Shown: piece by piece, positions 1-13,159 of the stretch | How the letters are laid out: each line of letters opens with the position of its first letter | Numbering within the stretch: position 1 is the first letter of the stretch | Source of the DNA: Orthonyx spaldingii | Taxonomy: Eukaryota; Chordata; Aves; Passeriformes; Orthonychidae | DNA: 64,000 bases | NCBI GenBank assembly: GCA_013397795.1 | Contig: VZTJ01004697.1 | Coordinates: 786,649-850,648, forward strand | Direction of reading: 5' to 3' | The notes under the pieces: generated by a model | What the model was told of the DNA's origin: nothing | What the model saw: only the letters and a program-made list of their open reading frames with translations | The model's database searches: none | Position numbers and translations under genes: made by a program

Positions 1-1620
1 TTTATTTCATGGTGAGCCAGGATTCTGAGATAGATGAGCTTTCACCAGTAGAATGGGGCTATCTAATACTGAAAATTCTTTTTGGTGTGGTTTGAGGTTT
101 TGAGTTTAGTCGTGACTTCATTCAAGATACCAAAGTGGGGAGACTCGAGACTTCTTTTTCTTTTTTTTCCCCCGCTTAGGTTAGCATGGTGGACTATGGA
201 AGTTTTTAAGTCAAAATTGTCCATCACTGGCTTTTTTTTCTGAATGCTGCCATAAGAAAATCTTGTTTATTCAAATATTATCTCTTGGAATTTACTCAAA
301 GCTTAAGTTGAGGAGGTAGCTCTGATTTATAACTGAGGTGGATAATGTAAATTCATCTTTGTTTTTATAGGCATCTATTCAGAGTAAGTGCTCTGGACTG
401 GAAAAAAAAAACCCCTCAACAAATCATAAATGTAAAATCCAGACCCAGATCTCCAAAGCAGAGAGCCAAATGCACTTTTTAAACACATAAATGGCATTTC
501 TACTAAAGAACAGGTTAAGCAACTCTGATATGACTAGATTTCATTAAATTGTGAAAGATTGCAGAAGTATTTAATTTTAAAAAGCCTTAAAAGCCTCTAA
601 ACTGGATCCTTTTTGGATTCAGTGGCAATAATGACAGAGTAAAAAATCTGATGTATAAGATGTTTTATACTAAGCTTAGATCTAACAGTGGGTTTAAATT
701 AGCAATGCATTAATGGCACATTGCACTGTAGAAGTCTATTTTAAATGAATACCTAGATTGAATGAGTAAATACAGACTTGCATTTCGTGGAAATCCCCTC
801 AGTTACTCCTTTATCTTATGTTTGCTCAGCTTTTAGAAAGTGTGTATTAAGTCACAATGCTAACTGGAAAAAAATTAACTCTGTGCTTAATATCTCACAC
901 TTTCTGTACACAATTCCTCCAAAAATAGTGCTTATCATGCCATCACATTTTTTCCTGATATCTTCTTGTGTAAGCTTAATTGACCTTTTGGAAACACCAT
1001 CACAGTTATCAGATTTCGTAACAAAATATTGTGCATGTGGTTTTTATAACATTTTTGCACTCATTTTTTGGTGCTAGGGTAATGCTAAGGTAAAAAGTTA
1101 AACACTGATATTCCACTTCCTCAGGGGAGCGCTCGCTGGTTTTTATCTTGTCTCTATTACTGAATTCTTTTGTGATCTGAACTCTTTTAAATATAAAACA
1201 CTCCTATTTTCTGGAGGGAGAACATGAGGTCAAAAGATCTGAGTCTGAGAAAGGTTGAAATTGATGGGAGCTATACTTGACTCTATCAATTGCCATGTGA
1301 TTCTAATTGCAATTAATTCTTCATTTTCACTACCAAAACCACAGATATTCTAACTGTGGTTCTATTATTCTAACTAATAATCTAGATATTCTGTCAGGTG
1401 ATACCAAAAAAGATATTGCAAAGACATGCTAAGGGGCTCAGCAGAGATGTTTAGTAGGTCCTGGTGCTGACTCCAGTAGAATTATCTGTAATATCTGCAG
1501 TTGCCCTCAGGTCAATCAGTGCATGGAAAATGAAAGGTACATTCATTTTGAAAAATCCAGCTTTTATGCATGTAAAGTTAGTTACTGTTTTTCGCCACAA
1601 CCACACTGCCTTTCCAGTTT
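1..1620. other. Unique noncoding DNA, no gene seen
   Basis: AT-rich sequence with short T and A runs. Open frames here are short and recall no known domain, and I see no CpG cluster, exon with flanking splice signals or RNA gene. An open frame of 139 codons on the plus strand begins at 1464 and runs into the decayed repeat that follows; I regard it as chance. Nothing else is supported. Confidence 0.6.
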
Positions 1621-1697
1621 TGATCTGCAAAGTGGGAGTGTTGTCATACCAGGAGTGTTTTGAAGCTAAATGTATTGATATTTCTAAAGTATTTATA
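1621..1697 (+). repeat. Decayed old amniote interspersed repeat (MIR/L2-like), tentative
   Basis: The stretch reads like the widespread amniote repeat segment of the form 'atctgtaaaatgggaataat ...' followed by a 'gtgaggctaaat ... taaagtgcttt' part. Seen here: 'gatctgcaaagtgggagtg', 'gtgttttgaagctaaatg' and 'tctaaagtatttatattc' in the same order. This is matching by memory, the divergence is high and the exact family cannot be given. It could also be coincidence. Confidence 0.3.
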
Positions 1698-3249
1698 TTC
1701 ACTCTTGGAAAGGACCTTGAAGTAATTAATCATTCTCTATTCATCATAAGGGTTGGAGAGTGTGAAGCAAATACAGAAAGGATGTCACAATCCATGAGTA
1801 GGAGAAAACAAATGGCTTATAGAATGAGTGGTCCCCTCTGTGAACTCAGGTTTCCAGGGCTGTGGTGCAACAGCTGGGAGTGAACATTTAGTTAAAGTCT
1901 AGATGATAACAATAAAGGAAGGAGAACCCATACTATGTGCTTTTCAGTTTCTGAGCATGTCTCTGCAATAAGAGATTATATGTAATAACCCTCCAAGCAT
2001 GTACATTTTTAGCACTTCTTCCGCTGTGTACCTGTAGTAAACCTTCTCAGTGAAATAAACTAGTAGTTGATTTCAATTTCAGATAAAAATTATTTTAACA
2101 ATTACAGTGTTTGGGTTTTTTTCCCTTTGTAAGCTCTTTATCCCTGTCTGAGATTTTCTCTTACTACAGTGTATTTAGGGCAATTAACGGGCATATGTTC
2201 ATCCTCAGCTGTAAACAAAACATCCTCAGCTCTTACACAAAATCAGAACTAAGTTTCGAGGAGTTTTAGAAACACACATTGTTTTGGATAATACACAACA
2301 GGGATCCAGTTAAACACTAATGCTATCACACTGGGTTTATTACGTAGTACATTATAGGTGAATATAAAAGGTATAATTTTGTAGTCTGCCTCTTCACGCA
2401 GTCAAGGGAAATGGTCAGAGTCAAGCACAGTTTTCAGGAGTTTCAGGGATATGCTGAAGGCCATCTACTCTACCTCTGATATTCCAGCAAGGGGTTTTTC
2501 CTCACCACAGGCTTCCAATAACACCCATCTGGGGTGTGATTTTGTGATTTGGTCTACTGGGTGCTGTAGGACTATCAAAATCCATTTTCACTTCTAAGCG
2601 CTTTGGAACTAGAGGCACCTAATGCCATATTCCAGCCAGGCTTAACATGTTGCTATTAAGTCCAGTAATTATTGGGATTTGTGAATTTTTTTCAGTAATA
2701 ATTACACCCTTTGACAGATTTGTGCCTTGCTGAAAATGTGATTTTTTAATGTGTGCTGTGATTGATTACCCAGTAGTTAGTCTCCTTAACAAGATGAACA
2801 AATTCTTGATTTTATTACCTGAAACAAAACAGAACATTTATCCAAATGTCAGTTCAGCAGTTAGCCACATTAGTTCCATCTCAGGAAAACCAAATCCCAA
2901 TTACTTTCAACTGTTCCTACTACCTCAAAAAGATGTGGCATTTTTGTGCACAATCACTTTACAAGAACAAATGCAAATATAAAGACTGGTTTGTTCAGAA
3001 AACCGAAATATGACAAAGTTTACTTAATCTCTAGAAGAATTGTATTTGAGTGGCTGTATAATTTTATTTGCTGAGCTCACGTTCAACAATGAACATTGAA
3101 TTTAAAAAGGGGCTTTTTTAGTTGAACAGAAATAAAGAAAGCAACAGAATGAGCAATACATGTACCACAGAGTGCCATGTGTTCGCTGTGAGAGCAGAGA
3201 TAACGTGGCTGGGGATAACAGAGCTGAACTTCAGCTGTCGCAAGCACTT
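1698..3249. other. Unique noncoding DNA, nothing recognised
   Basis: Low-CpG, AT-rich sequence. I looked for repeat tails, splice-flanked exons and hairpins and saw none that can be defended. Short open frames (for example 2749-2982) show no recognisable motif. Confidence 0.55.
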
Positions 3250-3305
3250 GTCCACACATGGAATTATTTAGGAGCAGCAAGTCTTGAATAACTCCATGTG
3301 CTGAC
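3250..3305. repeat. Imperfect hairpin 1 (gtccacacatggaattatt family)
   Basis: The left arm 3250-3268 reads gtccacacatggaattatt. The right arm 3287-3305 is its inverted copy with 16 of 19 positions matching. The arms are nearly the same as those of the perfect hairpin about 80 bp downstream, so the two share an origin. I infer a terminal-inverted-repeat (MITE-like) relic. No transposase reading frame is present. Confidence 0.6.
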
Positions 3306-3341
3306 ACTCTTGTTTCTGTTTAGCTTAACACACTTCGATGG

Positions 3342-3472
3342 ACTAAATTAGACCAAAATAAGGCAACTTTATTCTGGAATAAGTGTGTCTACACATGGAA
3401 TTATTCGGGAATAGCTGTTCTTGAGAAGTCATTACTAAATAATTCCATGTGTAGACAGTCCTTTAATCTAGT
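3342..3472. mobile_element. MITE-like element with perfect 20-bp inverted arms
   Basis: The arms 3386-3405 and 3438-3457 are a perfect 20-bp inverted repeat (core gtctacacatggaattatt) around a 32-base centre. The outer flanks also look inverted: actaaattagac at 3342-3353 against actttaatctagt-like sequence at 3461-3472 matches at 9 of 12 positions. Together with hairpin 1 upstream, which has the same arm sequence, this suggests an old non-autonomous DNA transposon or a tandem of palindromic monomers. No target-site duplication was established and I cannot assign a superfamily. Confidence 0.5.
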
Positions 3473-6400
3473 GAGTTCTTAAGTCATTTCTGAAAACATG
3501 ACTTAGTTTCCTATGTTATTAAGGGACAATCTATATATTTTTATCAAAAGTATTGTTCTGGAAGAAAAAGCACCATTTAAGTCCCAGCTGGTCTTGAAAT
3601 CTGTATGCTAGATAAGGGAGGAGGGGGTATCTATTGCTTTTTTCAGATATTATGATTGAAAACACGACAAATGTATGGCAAAATAGCAGTTTTCAATACA
3701 ACTCAAAGAGACTGGTCTGAACAGTTCTAGAGTATCTTGACTAGGAAAGTAGCTTGAGAGAGATGATTATTGCTTTAAGGGCTTTTTGCATATCAGTTTT
3801 TCATCTGATTATGTTTAAAAGTAAAGGCAAGAAATTCGAAGTGGCACAATAATATTGGCTATTATGCTGTTTGCCTTACAGTGAAAACTTGGTTTTTATA
3901 ATGAGGTGATTTCCCCCCCTCCCCATGTTAAATGGGTACATGGAAATTCATTGCAACAGGACTTGCAGGCCAGTGCAACTCAGTGCTTACATTCTACTTA
4001 ACTATAAACTGTGTCTTAATGCATTTATCCAATTCACTTGTTTAAATTACCAGTGGAAATCTATTGCTCGTTGGACAGCTTAGCTATTTGAAGAGGTATG
4101 TTATTGCCTTGAAAACAGATTATATAAGAAGATTCAGAATTTAAAACATATTCTTTGAGAAACCATTATATTATTTGTTCTTATTAGAAACAAATGAGCC
4201 TCAGTAACAAAATATTCAGAATTTATCTATGAAGAGATTTTCTGTAAAGAATGAAAGGCTCTATAGTGATTGTTAAGAATTTCAGACAATGTTAGGTTTT
4301 TTCAAAAAGCCACATTCTGGGTCAGTGTTATTTTTGTGTTCACAAATGTAAACACACAGCTCAGTGTACTATTGTTAATTCAGAGCAGTGAAACAAACGT
4401 GCAGGGTTCAGATGGTGGAGAGATGTTTAAACAAGGACTAAATGCGTGTGGCACGTGAATACTCAGATGGCCCTGCTGTTTTATGAATAGTGATGGTTCT
4501 TCTGGGACAAGCTGTTGCTTCCTGTAGCCAATTTCCGTACAGTGTAAGTCAGCAAAAGATGTATGCTCTATTTTTTATTTTTTTCTCTGGCGTACAATCC
4601 CCTATTTTTTGTGCGCATACAAAAATGTAGATTTTTCTGCATTGTTCTCTCCCACTCACATGAATCACATTCTTAACTAAAGGCAGTCAAAATAGCCTTC
4701 AATGTAAGCCTTTCTCCTAAACACCAACATTAAAAAATTATCCTGCCTTGAGATCATAGCCGACGTAATTAAAGCAAGGCTAATGTGGAGCAGCATTGTA
4801 CCTGATTTGCCTATCAGTGTCCTATTCTTTTCTCTCTTTGTCATAACGGAGCTGGCTAAGAAGAATTTGACTGCATTTTTCCTCCCATAAGCACAAGTGA
4901 ACTTTGGCAAGATCAAGACATACAGACAGCATTATTGCAAAGTCATAAATGGGATTTCTGTGGATGCTTCAAATACCTTTCTGCAGACTAGCAATAGCCT
5001 CCTTACTGGGCTGAGGTAATTCATTGTGGGAGACTGGCTGGATAAACACTGAGGTTGTTGCTGTGCTAATGTTCAGGCACAGTTGTTCTGTGTGTTACTG
5101 TGTAACCACGAGCTATTGAATCAGCAGTGAGAAAGGGACTTCTAAAAAAGCACCTGGTGCTTTCTGTGGAACCCTGTGTGTGTACAACATTGAGCAGCAA
5201 AACTCCTGAGACCCAGCTCTTGTTCAGCAGTCTTTGGTTGTTTAAAATCATGGTGAGGTTATTTTCTGACATGAAGAAGCCTGCAAATCTCATAAAACTG
5301 GAGTTTTGGTTAACAAAAGCTTACATTAGGAATCTCTCATTTATAGCTCTGTTAAATGTGTGTTGATCACAGCAGTCCTATTGCAGGCTAGATTTTGGGT
5401 GTTACCAGACAGGCTCATAAGAGTGCTGCAGACACATGGATAGAGCTACCAGCCAGGTTGCTTCCAGTCTCTGTGAAAAAACAGGACAATTCTGTGAGGA
5501 AAATTAACAAAAAAATGTTCTGGTTTTCAAGTGAAAAGGCAGTGCTACCTTTCTACTTTATAGGGAAAGAAGCTTCTCTGCTTGGGGACTTGCTTTTCAT
5601 CCCTTTTTTTTTTTTTGTCATGGTGCTTCCTGAGAGGCAGACCTCTGAATTTTCACCCTCTCTCAAGCCACAAGTGTTAAGATCTGCAATTTAAAGTTTG
5701 TTTAGACCAGGGCTGCATCTCTTTCCGTTTGTGCCACAGTTCTTTCATCAAATGTCCATGGAGTTCTTCCAGAACCAGTGGAAGGCACCAGCCAAGTGCC
5801 CTTACAATAAACAGGATTACATGTGGTGTGGTTCAGCCAATGAGGGAGAAGTCTCTTTTAAGCCCCATGTCAGGATTTTGTTTGAGGTAATCTCAGGCTT
5901 TCACGTACTTGTATTAAATGAGAGATGTTCAAAGCAATTACTCCAGATACCAGTACTGGTTTGGGAGCATTAAAGTTGAAAATTGCTGCAGCATCCCTTT
6001 TGTGCCCCAAGTAAACCAGCAAATTGCAGCTCAGTATTTACTTTGGGATTGTACTGGTCTTTGGATTTAATACTGTGCTCAAGGGCCCCCTTGGATGAGG
6101 TAGTGTTCTGGTCCACATGTAGCTGCCATTCTCTTAGAGTAACATGCTGCTTCCCTAAAACCTTAGAGAAGGTAGGGACCAAGTATTAGTGAAAAGTTTC
6201 TTGTGGATTCATGCTTCCTGCTTAGTGCTCTCTGTAGAACTAAGTGCTGTGTTTGCTAGATTTTTTTGTTTTTTAATATGAAATGAGGAAAAAAACCCCC
6301 ATACATTCCAGATGTTTGGGATTTTTTAGTTGGGAAGTTTGTTAAGAAGAAACTGAAGTGTATATATGTATATGTGCAGATAGATGTGTACTTTGTTAGC

Positions 6401-9400
6401 ATGTCAGACTGACCCAACTTTTCTGTGTAAACAGGGTTAATGAACCTTGCAAGGCACAGGATTAACAAAAGGGAAAAGGAGCTCAGAAGTAGCGAAAATG
6501 GCGTCAGCGTTAACTGGGGAAATGGATTGCTCTTCAAGTTTGTCCATTTGGCAGCACTTGTGGGCAAGCAACATGGCATTTCCTCTCTCTTTTCTTCTTC
6601 ATTTCATTCCTTGTCCCATTCTTTGCACTCTGCCAGCTATTCAAGAAATGGACTTTATTCATCTGTGCAAAAGGCACAGTTTACAGATGCCTCCTGATCC
6701 TTTTAGGTTGTTGACTCCAGGGCAATCCAAAACTGAAGTACACATTGTGAATTTAGCATCTTGTGATGTCACATCTGTGAGTGTGTATGATGACTATAAT
6801 TAGAAAGGGTAAAAACAGGCTAAGGCTGCTACTGGTGTTAAATTATTTTTCTTGTAAAACTCTTGAGAGTACCCTGTGTGACAAGTTGTAGTATGAACAT
6901 ATAAAAAGCCAGAATTAAGCCGTAACTGTAGTCTTAAATAATTATTAATGGAAGTGCATGTTTATTAATAGTGGTGCTGTGGTTTTATGTATCATATGAA
7001 AACTAAAATGCATTGCTATTTTGAAAAGAACACCATTATCCTGTTCCTACCCCTTTTCTCCCTGCCCCCTATGTTTTACATTTTCTTTCCTCTAAAAGAA
7101 ACGCTTTCTGATTAAAGATCATGTTGAAAACTCAGCAGTTTTTAATCCAGCTCTCTGCAGGCTGCAGTTCATGCTTCATTTAACTGATCAGTTCCACTGC
7201 TACATTACTAGACAAAATCACCAGTTCGAAGAGAGAAGCAATTACAGTAAGTCATAAAAATGGAAGACCCCACATTTTAAGAAATTAAATTAATTTTTTA
7301 AACTCTCCACTTCTCATGCGGATGATTTGGAGGGTGTTTTGTACATGACCAAATGAATAGCACACTTTTCAGTGTTCTGCTACACTTTGTACAATGAATC
7401 CAGATCAAAACATGAAGTACGTGTTCAGCTGTTCAACAGAGACTGTTAAAAAGATTATTCTGCATGCTTTGAAATAACAGTGTGGATGCATGTGAAAAAG
7501 TTTCAGCAAAGTAATGCAGAAATGCTTGTGTGAACTATAAGTGTCAGACTTGATCAGTAATTGTTAGTGTAAACATCGAGATTAGCATAAATAGGGCTTC
7601 TAACCAGCCAAACTGATCCTTGATTTTTTTGTGGAGCTGCTGGAAAATAACTGTGTGGACAGATGCATTGACAGGGACAACAAATCAGACACTGAGAGGA
7701 GATGTTGCTGAAAAACAAATTTCATATTCTCCTAGCAAAACCCAAAAGGTGTGGGGCCAGCAATGTAGCCCTAAATATTCACATGGACTACTGCATAGGA
7801 TTTGTTTGACCTGTTCATCTTATTGCACCATAATCTCAGAGAGTCCTTTCTAGTTGGTGTTCTTGACTTAAATCATCACAGGTTCAATACAGTTGCAACT
7901 TCAGTTGCAACTTGTGCCTTGAAGATTCAGAAAATAGCGTCTCCTTTTTTTATTTTTTTGTTTATCCATTTTTTTAATATGAATGGGTGTGATGACAAGT
8001 TCGTATTAGCTCTTCCTCTAGCACAATAATGTTTAAATATGAAACAACACTTGCAAGTGAGGGTTTTCTTTTCTCCGTTCTCCCCTCATTCACATTTTTC
8101 TGCGCTGTTTCAATTTCTGTTCTTCATCAAGCCTCCTGAGACTACTGACAAGACTCGGACTAGACCACCTTATTATAGTGAAAGTATAGCAATTCAGGAT
8201 GTCTCTTGCAACAGACACCTCAAATTTGGACATTTGAAATACTGGGAATTTGTTATTAAAATATAAATTCACTGTATATTTGCTCAGTGCTTAAACATTT
8301 GTGCTCCTCTTTTGAATTAGAAAAGCTTGTCTTGAGCTAGATCTCATCTTGATACCTTAGATGTTTAGGGCATTGTGCAGTGGGTGAGTTACTTGAATCC
8401 AGTAGTTGCTAATCACATGGAAGAAATCCACATTGACTATTTTCACAGTTATCATTTGTACATGTGCTGGCATGCTATAAAAACAGGAACGTGATGGAAG
8501 TTGGAAAGTTGATCAGATAGCCCTGCCTCTGACAGCTTTTCATGGTGTCAGATTATTTTTTGCTGCATTGTCAGCCCCATGAGAATCTGTTGTGACAATG
8601 TGAAAAAAAAGCTGGTTGTTTTGAGATGTTTAGTTGGTGCCCTGCAGTTGAAAAATGTGTTCTAGTGTTACAGGGATTTGTTGCAAATATTCCTAAAGCA
8701 ATGTGGCACCTCATGTGTGGCATTACAGCCTGTGGCCAGTGATATAAGGTCATGAAATTTGTCTTGTGAGAGCAGATCCAAGTTCTCTATGTGACCATTA
8801 TGTTGCAGCTGAGTCATGGATTTTCTTTTACCTCTAACATGCAACTTTGTTTTCCACATCAGTAAATGTGTTTTTCCATGTGGTGTGGGCCAAAGTCTAA
8901 TTGGAGCACCACTTGCTTAAACAAAGCAAAGTCACTCCCGAAATACACTACTTTGTAAGGTATTTCTTACAGGAGCAAAAATATACAAATATATTCATTA
9001 TTTTTGGTCTGAACTGATGCACAACTTAGTCCATTGCTTTTTTTCAAACAATCCTACAGTAAGAAAATAATACAAGACAACAGTCAATAGAGTTTAGCTG
9101 TGCATTAGACATCAGAGTAAAAGACCTAAAGATGAGATATTTTCAGGAAGACAGAATTTGGCACAGCTAAAGAAAATTCTCTTCAGTAAGCAGCACCAGA
9201 TAGCCAAAGTAAGGTTGCATAATTTGCCCGAGTTCTTCTTAAATTGTTTAAAAAATAATAGATTTTTCTCTTGGCAAGAACGCACTAATAGGAGCTGAAT
9301 TGGATATACTGATGCACTGAATGCTGCCAATACATTTTACTATTGATAGTGTTTCAGGCTCAATGACTTAGAGATCTCTGAAAACACAAGGAGGTTTTGG

Positions 9401-10439
9401 AATTTTTTACATTTTTATGCTATAGGTAGGTGACACCATGATGTTGTTGATTATGCAGATTCTGTGTTAACATATAGCATTGCCTCAAGGAGAGATTGCT
9501 ACAAAGTCCAGGAAATATCATTTGATCATCTAACTAATCCCCATTTTCTTTTTGAGGCAGAGGGTGAAAACGCTATGTGGATTGAGGTTTTTCTTTTTTT
9601 ATTGTTATTACTTATGGAAAGCTACCTTAGGTTAATCCATTTTGAATGTCAAGAGGATAAATCTGACAGGAGTCAGAAGAGCTCCAGTGGGACTAGCACT
9701 ACAAGTTACAAAACAGCTAACATCATCCAAGACTAATTTCTTTCCCCTGTTTGTCCTACTGTGGAGGGAGAGTTAAAAGGCAATTCTTGGAGAGTTGAAA
9801 GGCTCCATAATAGGGCTCCTCTCTCTAAGGGAGTAAAACTGCTTTGTGGCCTTTGTCTTCAGGCTGCTAATAAACCATCCCATGCTGTGAGGCTTTGAGT
9901 TCACTCTTAATTCAACTTCAGTTCAGCTTCCATCAGCTTTGGTTTCCCTGTCTGTGAGTTGTTTTTTCCTTAAATACATGGTGTATCTAGCTCACATTTG
10001 AGTTTCCTTATTCTTTGCCTGAGTTTATAAATGTACCAGCTTCATAACACCTTTCTTGGCGATTTTTGTCGAAGGATAGAAATTGCCAGAAGCATTTCAA
10101 TAGCTGAGAGTTTTAATGGTTACTGCTGTCTTTCTGTCTCTCTGAGTGTATGTCCTTTTCTGTCTTAAAGCAACTTACAAATGCAAGGATACATTTATCC
10201 ATATGGATCTCTGTCAGGTCTCCTGGGCTGTTGGAGAAGGCACATTATTCTGTGGAGTTGCGGTGTGGCTGATCCTACTCCTTCCCCCCCCAGGCCTCAG
10301 TTATGTGACCAATTTAGTAATGTTTGCCTATTGTTCCTACCCCTGCTTTTTCAGATAAGACCAAAATGTAGTACTTGGACTTGTAAATGCCAAGGAATTT
10401 GCACCTGGCAAATTACAGATTTGGCAAGAGACAGCTTGG
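3473..10439. other. Long unique noncoding stretch
   Basis: Seven kilobases without a recognisable gene or a repeat I can name. It holds a 13-base T run at about 5604-5616, several short open frames (for example 5395-5694 and 6447-6803) with no domain, and a conserved-element-like block at 4670-4990 that is listed separately. CpG is sparse, and no promoter-like island is visible. Confidence 0.55.
4670..4990. promoter_or_regulatory. Candidate conserved noncoding element
   Basis: A repeat-free, high-complexity block with homeodomain-type words (gtaattaaagc near 4765, ggctaatgtgg), 'gatttgcctatcag' and 'cttaactaaaggcag', but no long mononucleotide runs. Its texture resembles vertebrate conserved noncoding elements. 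Conservation itself cannot be seen from one sequence; this is inference only. Confidence 0.25.
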
Positions 10440-10760
10440 GGGGACGCTCAGTTAATTTTGTGATCCATCAGGCCTGACACTGGGGGAGCAGCTGCGAAGG
10501 GCCGGTCCCAGCCCTGCCAGCCCAGCAAGGTTCTCTTTACTGCCTTTGTACCTAGACAGAGCTAAGAAAATGACGGGGGGAAGAAGGGGGATCTCCTGCC
10601 TTCTGGTGGCAAACAGTGACATGCCTGCGACGGTGGCCAGGGCCAGGCTGGCAGCATTGCCCTCTCCATGCCGGGATCTTTCAGTGCTCAGGGATGGAGC
10701 TGGTGCTGCTCTGTGCCCGCTGGTGCTTAACCCTTAAACTGCCACTCTCATAGAATGGCC
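10440..10760. other. Locally GC-rich block of unknown nature
   Basis: Clearly richer in G+C than its surroundings (for example 'gaagggccggtcccagccct', 'ccagggccaggctggcag', 'ctctgtgcccgctggtgc'), with more CpG than neighbouring kilobases but too few for a CpG island. A plus-strand open frame of 63 codons at 10546-10737 has no recognisable domain. A CTCF-like word (ttctggtggca at about 10601) is weak. It could be a regulatory element, an unannotated exon of a noncoding transcript, or an old repeat. Confidence 0.3.
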
Positions 10761-13159
10761 CGTGCTGGGTCATTTGGGAACAGGGGACACGCACAATTAG
10801 TGCACCTTGGCATCAGAACAGCTCTCCTGGAAAATATTGGTGTGGTTGTGTCCAGAGCCAGAGGGAACCCTTAAAATTAAAACAGGCAAAGCAAAGGTAC
10901 CCCGACACTTGCTTTGTTTGGGGTTTTGCGCTGAACGTTTGCCTAATGAATTAAATGTCTGCAAGTCACACCCTTTAGAAGTGAGCTTAAAATAGTTGCA
11001 GTCTCAGAAATTGTTTGAAATGACGTGGTTGTGCTGCTGCATGTCCCACTGAGCATTGCTTGCATTTGTGCAGGCACACTTCCAGCATTAACAACACGGG
11101 AAAGAAGTAGGTGTGGGTAGTCTGGGGTAGTGTGTTACTTTGGGAACAGGGGAAGAGTCTCATGCAGGAGAAATGCTGGGTGAAGGATGAAGTACCATTA
11201 ATTTAGTACTGAGCTGAGGCAAAATCCTATTATTAAAGAGTTGGGCCTTCTTCACTAAAAGGACAGAAAATTGGTAAATTGGCCTCAGAGATCTAATTTG
11301 CGATCTTTAAAGAGGTTTGCAGGGAGTGTATAGAAGCTGGATGGTCAAGGAGTTTCACTCCAATTGTCTTCTCATCTACTTTTCAAGAAATACATTTGTT
11401 TCTCTGATTTGGGTTTGATGTGTTGTATAAATTTATACGTACTCTACAGATTCCTGTTTTGGTAAGATGATATGTGATTAGGTCTTGCCGAGTAAAAAAA
11501 TTGGGAGTCTGATGGATATCTGCTACTGTCTTCTCAAAAATCATATATTATTATGTTATTATTATGAGAAATCAAAACAGCACAAAAACTAGGCATACAG
11601 TTGGAATTTAGAAGATCTGTGTTTTTGTAAAGGTACGACAAACAGGTTGTTATTTCTGGCTGTCAATTTTAAGGCAAATGAACCAGTCTTATTCTAGGTA
11701 TTGGAGAACTTAGTCACACAAATTGAATTTTGTTTCTGGTTGAATACTGCATTTGAATCTATAGCTACTCAGATATGCACACACATTTAATTTGCGGAAT
11801 GAACCTTTTACTGTGTCAAATATATTGCGAATTTAGGATTTGTTATTTCCAGAGTGTTGTGTGTACAGTTGTGTACAGTTATCTACAGAGTGGTTGGTGG
11901 TTTTCTTTTGAGGGTTTTTGATTCTTGGTTTGCAGCTTAATTCTTATACCGGATATAGAAAATCAAAATATTCTGTTCCATTTCAAGGAGTGAGATTCAG
12001 GTAGAATGTGCTGTGTCTGTTAATGAATGGGTAAAAGTTAAGTACTCCAAATGGGAAGGGGTAGTAGAGAATTCATGGATTGGAAAAGGCATATAAGATG
12101 AAAAAGGTAGATCAAGGAAGCAGAAAAATAGAAAGGAAAAATGGTATAGAAAACATAACCAATTGAAGATTATACTGAGAGGTTTTTATGCTTAGAGATA
12201 ATTGAGATGCAGGAAGGGAAGTAATGTCAAAAAAAAACCAGAGGAAGTGTCATTACAAGAAAGCATCACATAGCCTGAAACTAAATTCTGATTTTTTTAT
12301 TTCAATTTGTGAGATTTTTGAAAATCATACTGTAAAAGAGCAATTCTGTGCAATATTAGCTTTTTTTCAGTTGTTGTTTTCATTTTTTTTATTTCTGTGT
12401 TTCCAAAAGCCTGACCGTGTTTATTATTGAGCGATATTTCTAATTTTTTTCCTGCAAATCCTGCAAACCCTAATTAATAAAACCTACATGTAGCTGGAGG
12501 GAGAGAAAGTGCTTTATTTTAAAATTTTACTCTCTGCCATATTCTTACTGTCATTCTTTGCTTTTAGGACTGAAAATCAAACTGACCTTCGCCAGCTACT
12601 CAAATGCAGCTGAGAACACATGTTGAGAGGGCAAAGGCTTGCACACGTAAATGTGATTTTGTACCCTCGGTTCATGCCAAAAGAAAGTACAATTATTCTC
12701 TACTCAAAAGTCTCAGTGGGAACCCTGGCCATTGTCAGATGGGTGCTTTGTGCACATCTGCTGCATTGCCCAATGCTTGACTTGACTGCTCACCCTTTCA
12801 TTGAGGATAAACAAGGAAATAGAAACTCCTGCTTGTGTAACTAAAAGGATATGAAAGGGTATGTCCTCATTCGAAGCGTTGGTAGCAAAGAGTAGCCTGG
12901 CTTGGAACAATCGCAGAGGAACAAAATATATCTGCGTTTTACCAGGTCACGCTGCCACATCATGTGCACCATGGACAAATAGTTATTATTCAGACTTTTA
13001 AAAATATGCATAGCCAAGCTCTGAAGTATACAAGTAGTAGGTCCCTAAACAAACATGTCAAGTGTGATTAGTGTTGTGTGCAAATGGACTGGCGTACAGT
13101 CCTTTCTGCCCCTTTCTGGCTCCTTTTTAAGTGGATGCTGTCAAATACCAGGAAAACAA
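10761..13159. other. Unique noncoding DNA
   Basis: AT-rich with a purine-rich stretch on the plus strand at about 12050-12210 (many gga/gaa/aag runs). There is a small direct repeat 'gtgtacagtt' twice at about 11861-11880. No gene, exon or named repeat is supported. Confidence 0.5.

Noticed and set aside
1464..1883. 139-codon plus-strand open frame
   Set aside because: It overlaps sequence resembling a decayed interspersed repeat and shows no domain.
10595..10612. CTCF-like word 'ttctggtggca'
   Set aside because: Several core positions differ from the CTCF consensus, so it is too weak to call without binding data.
10745..10790. Single 'tcatagaatgg' phrase resembling a reverse-strand CR1 tail
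   Set aside because: The following bases do not continue into CR1 sequence; one 11-base match is not enough.
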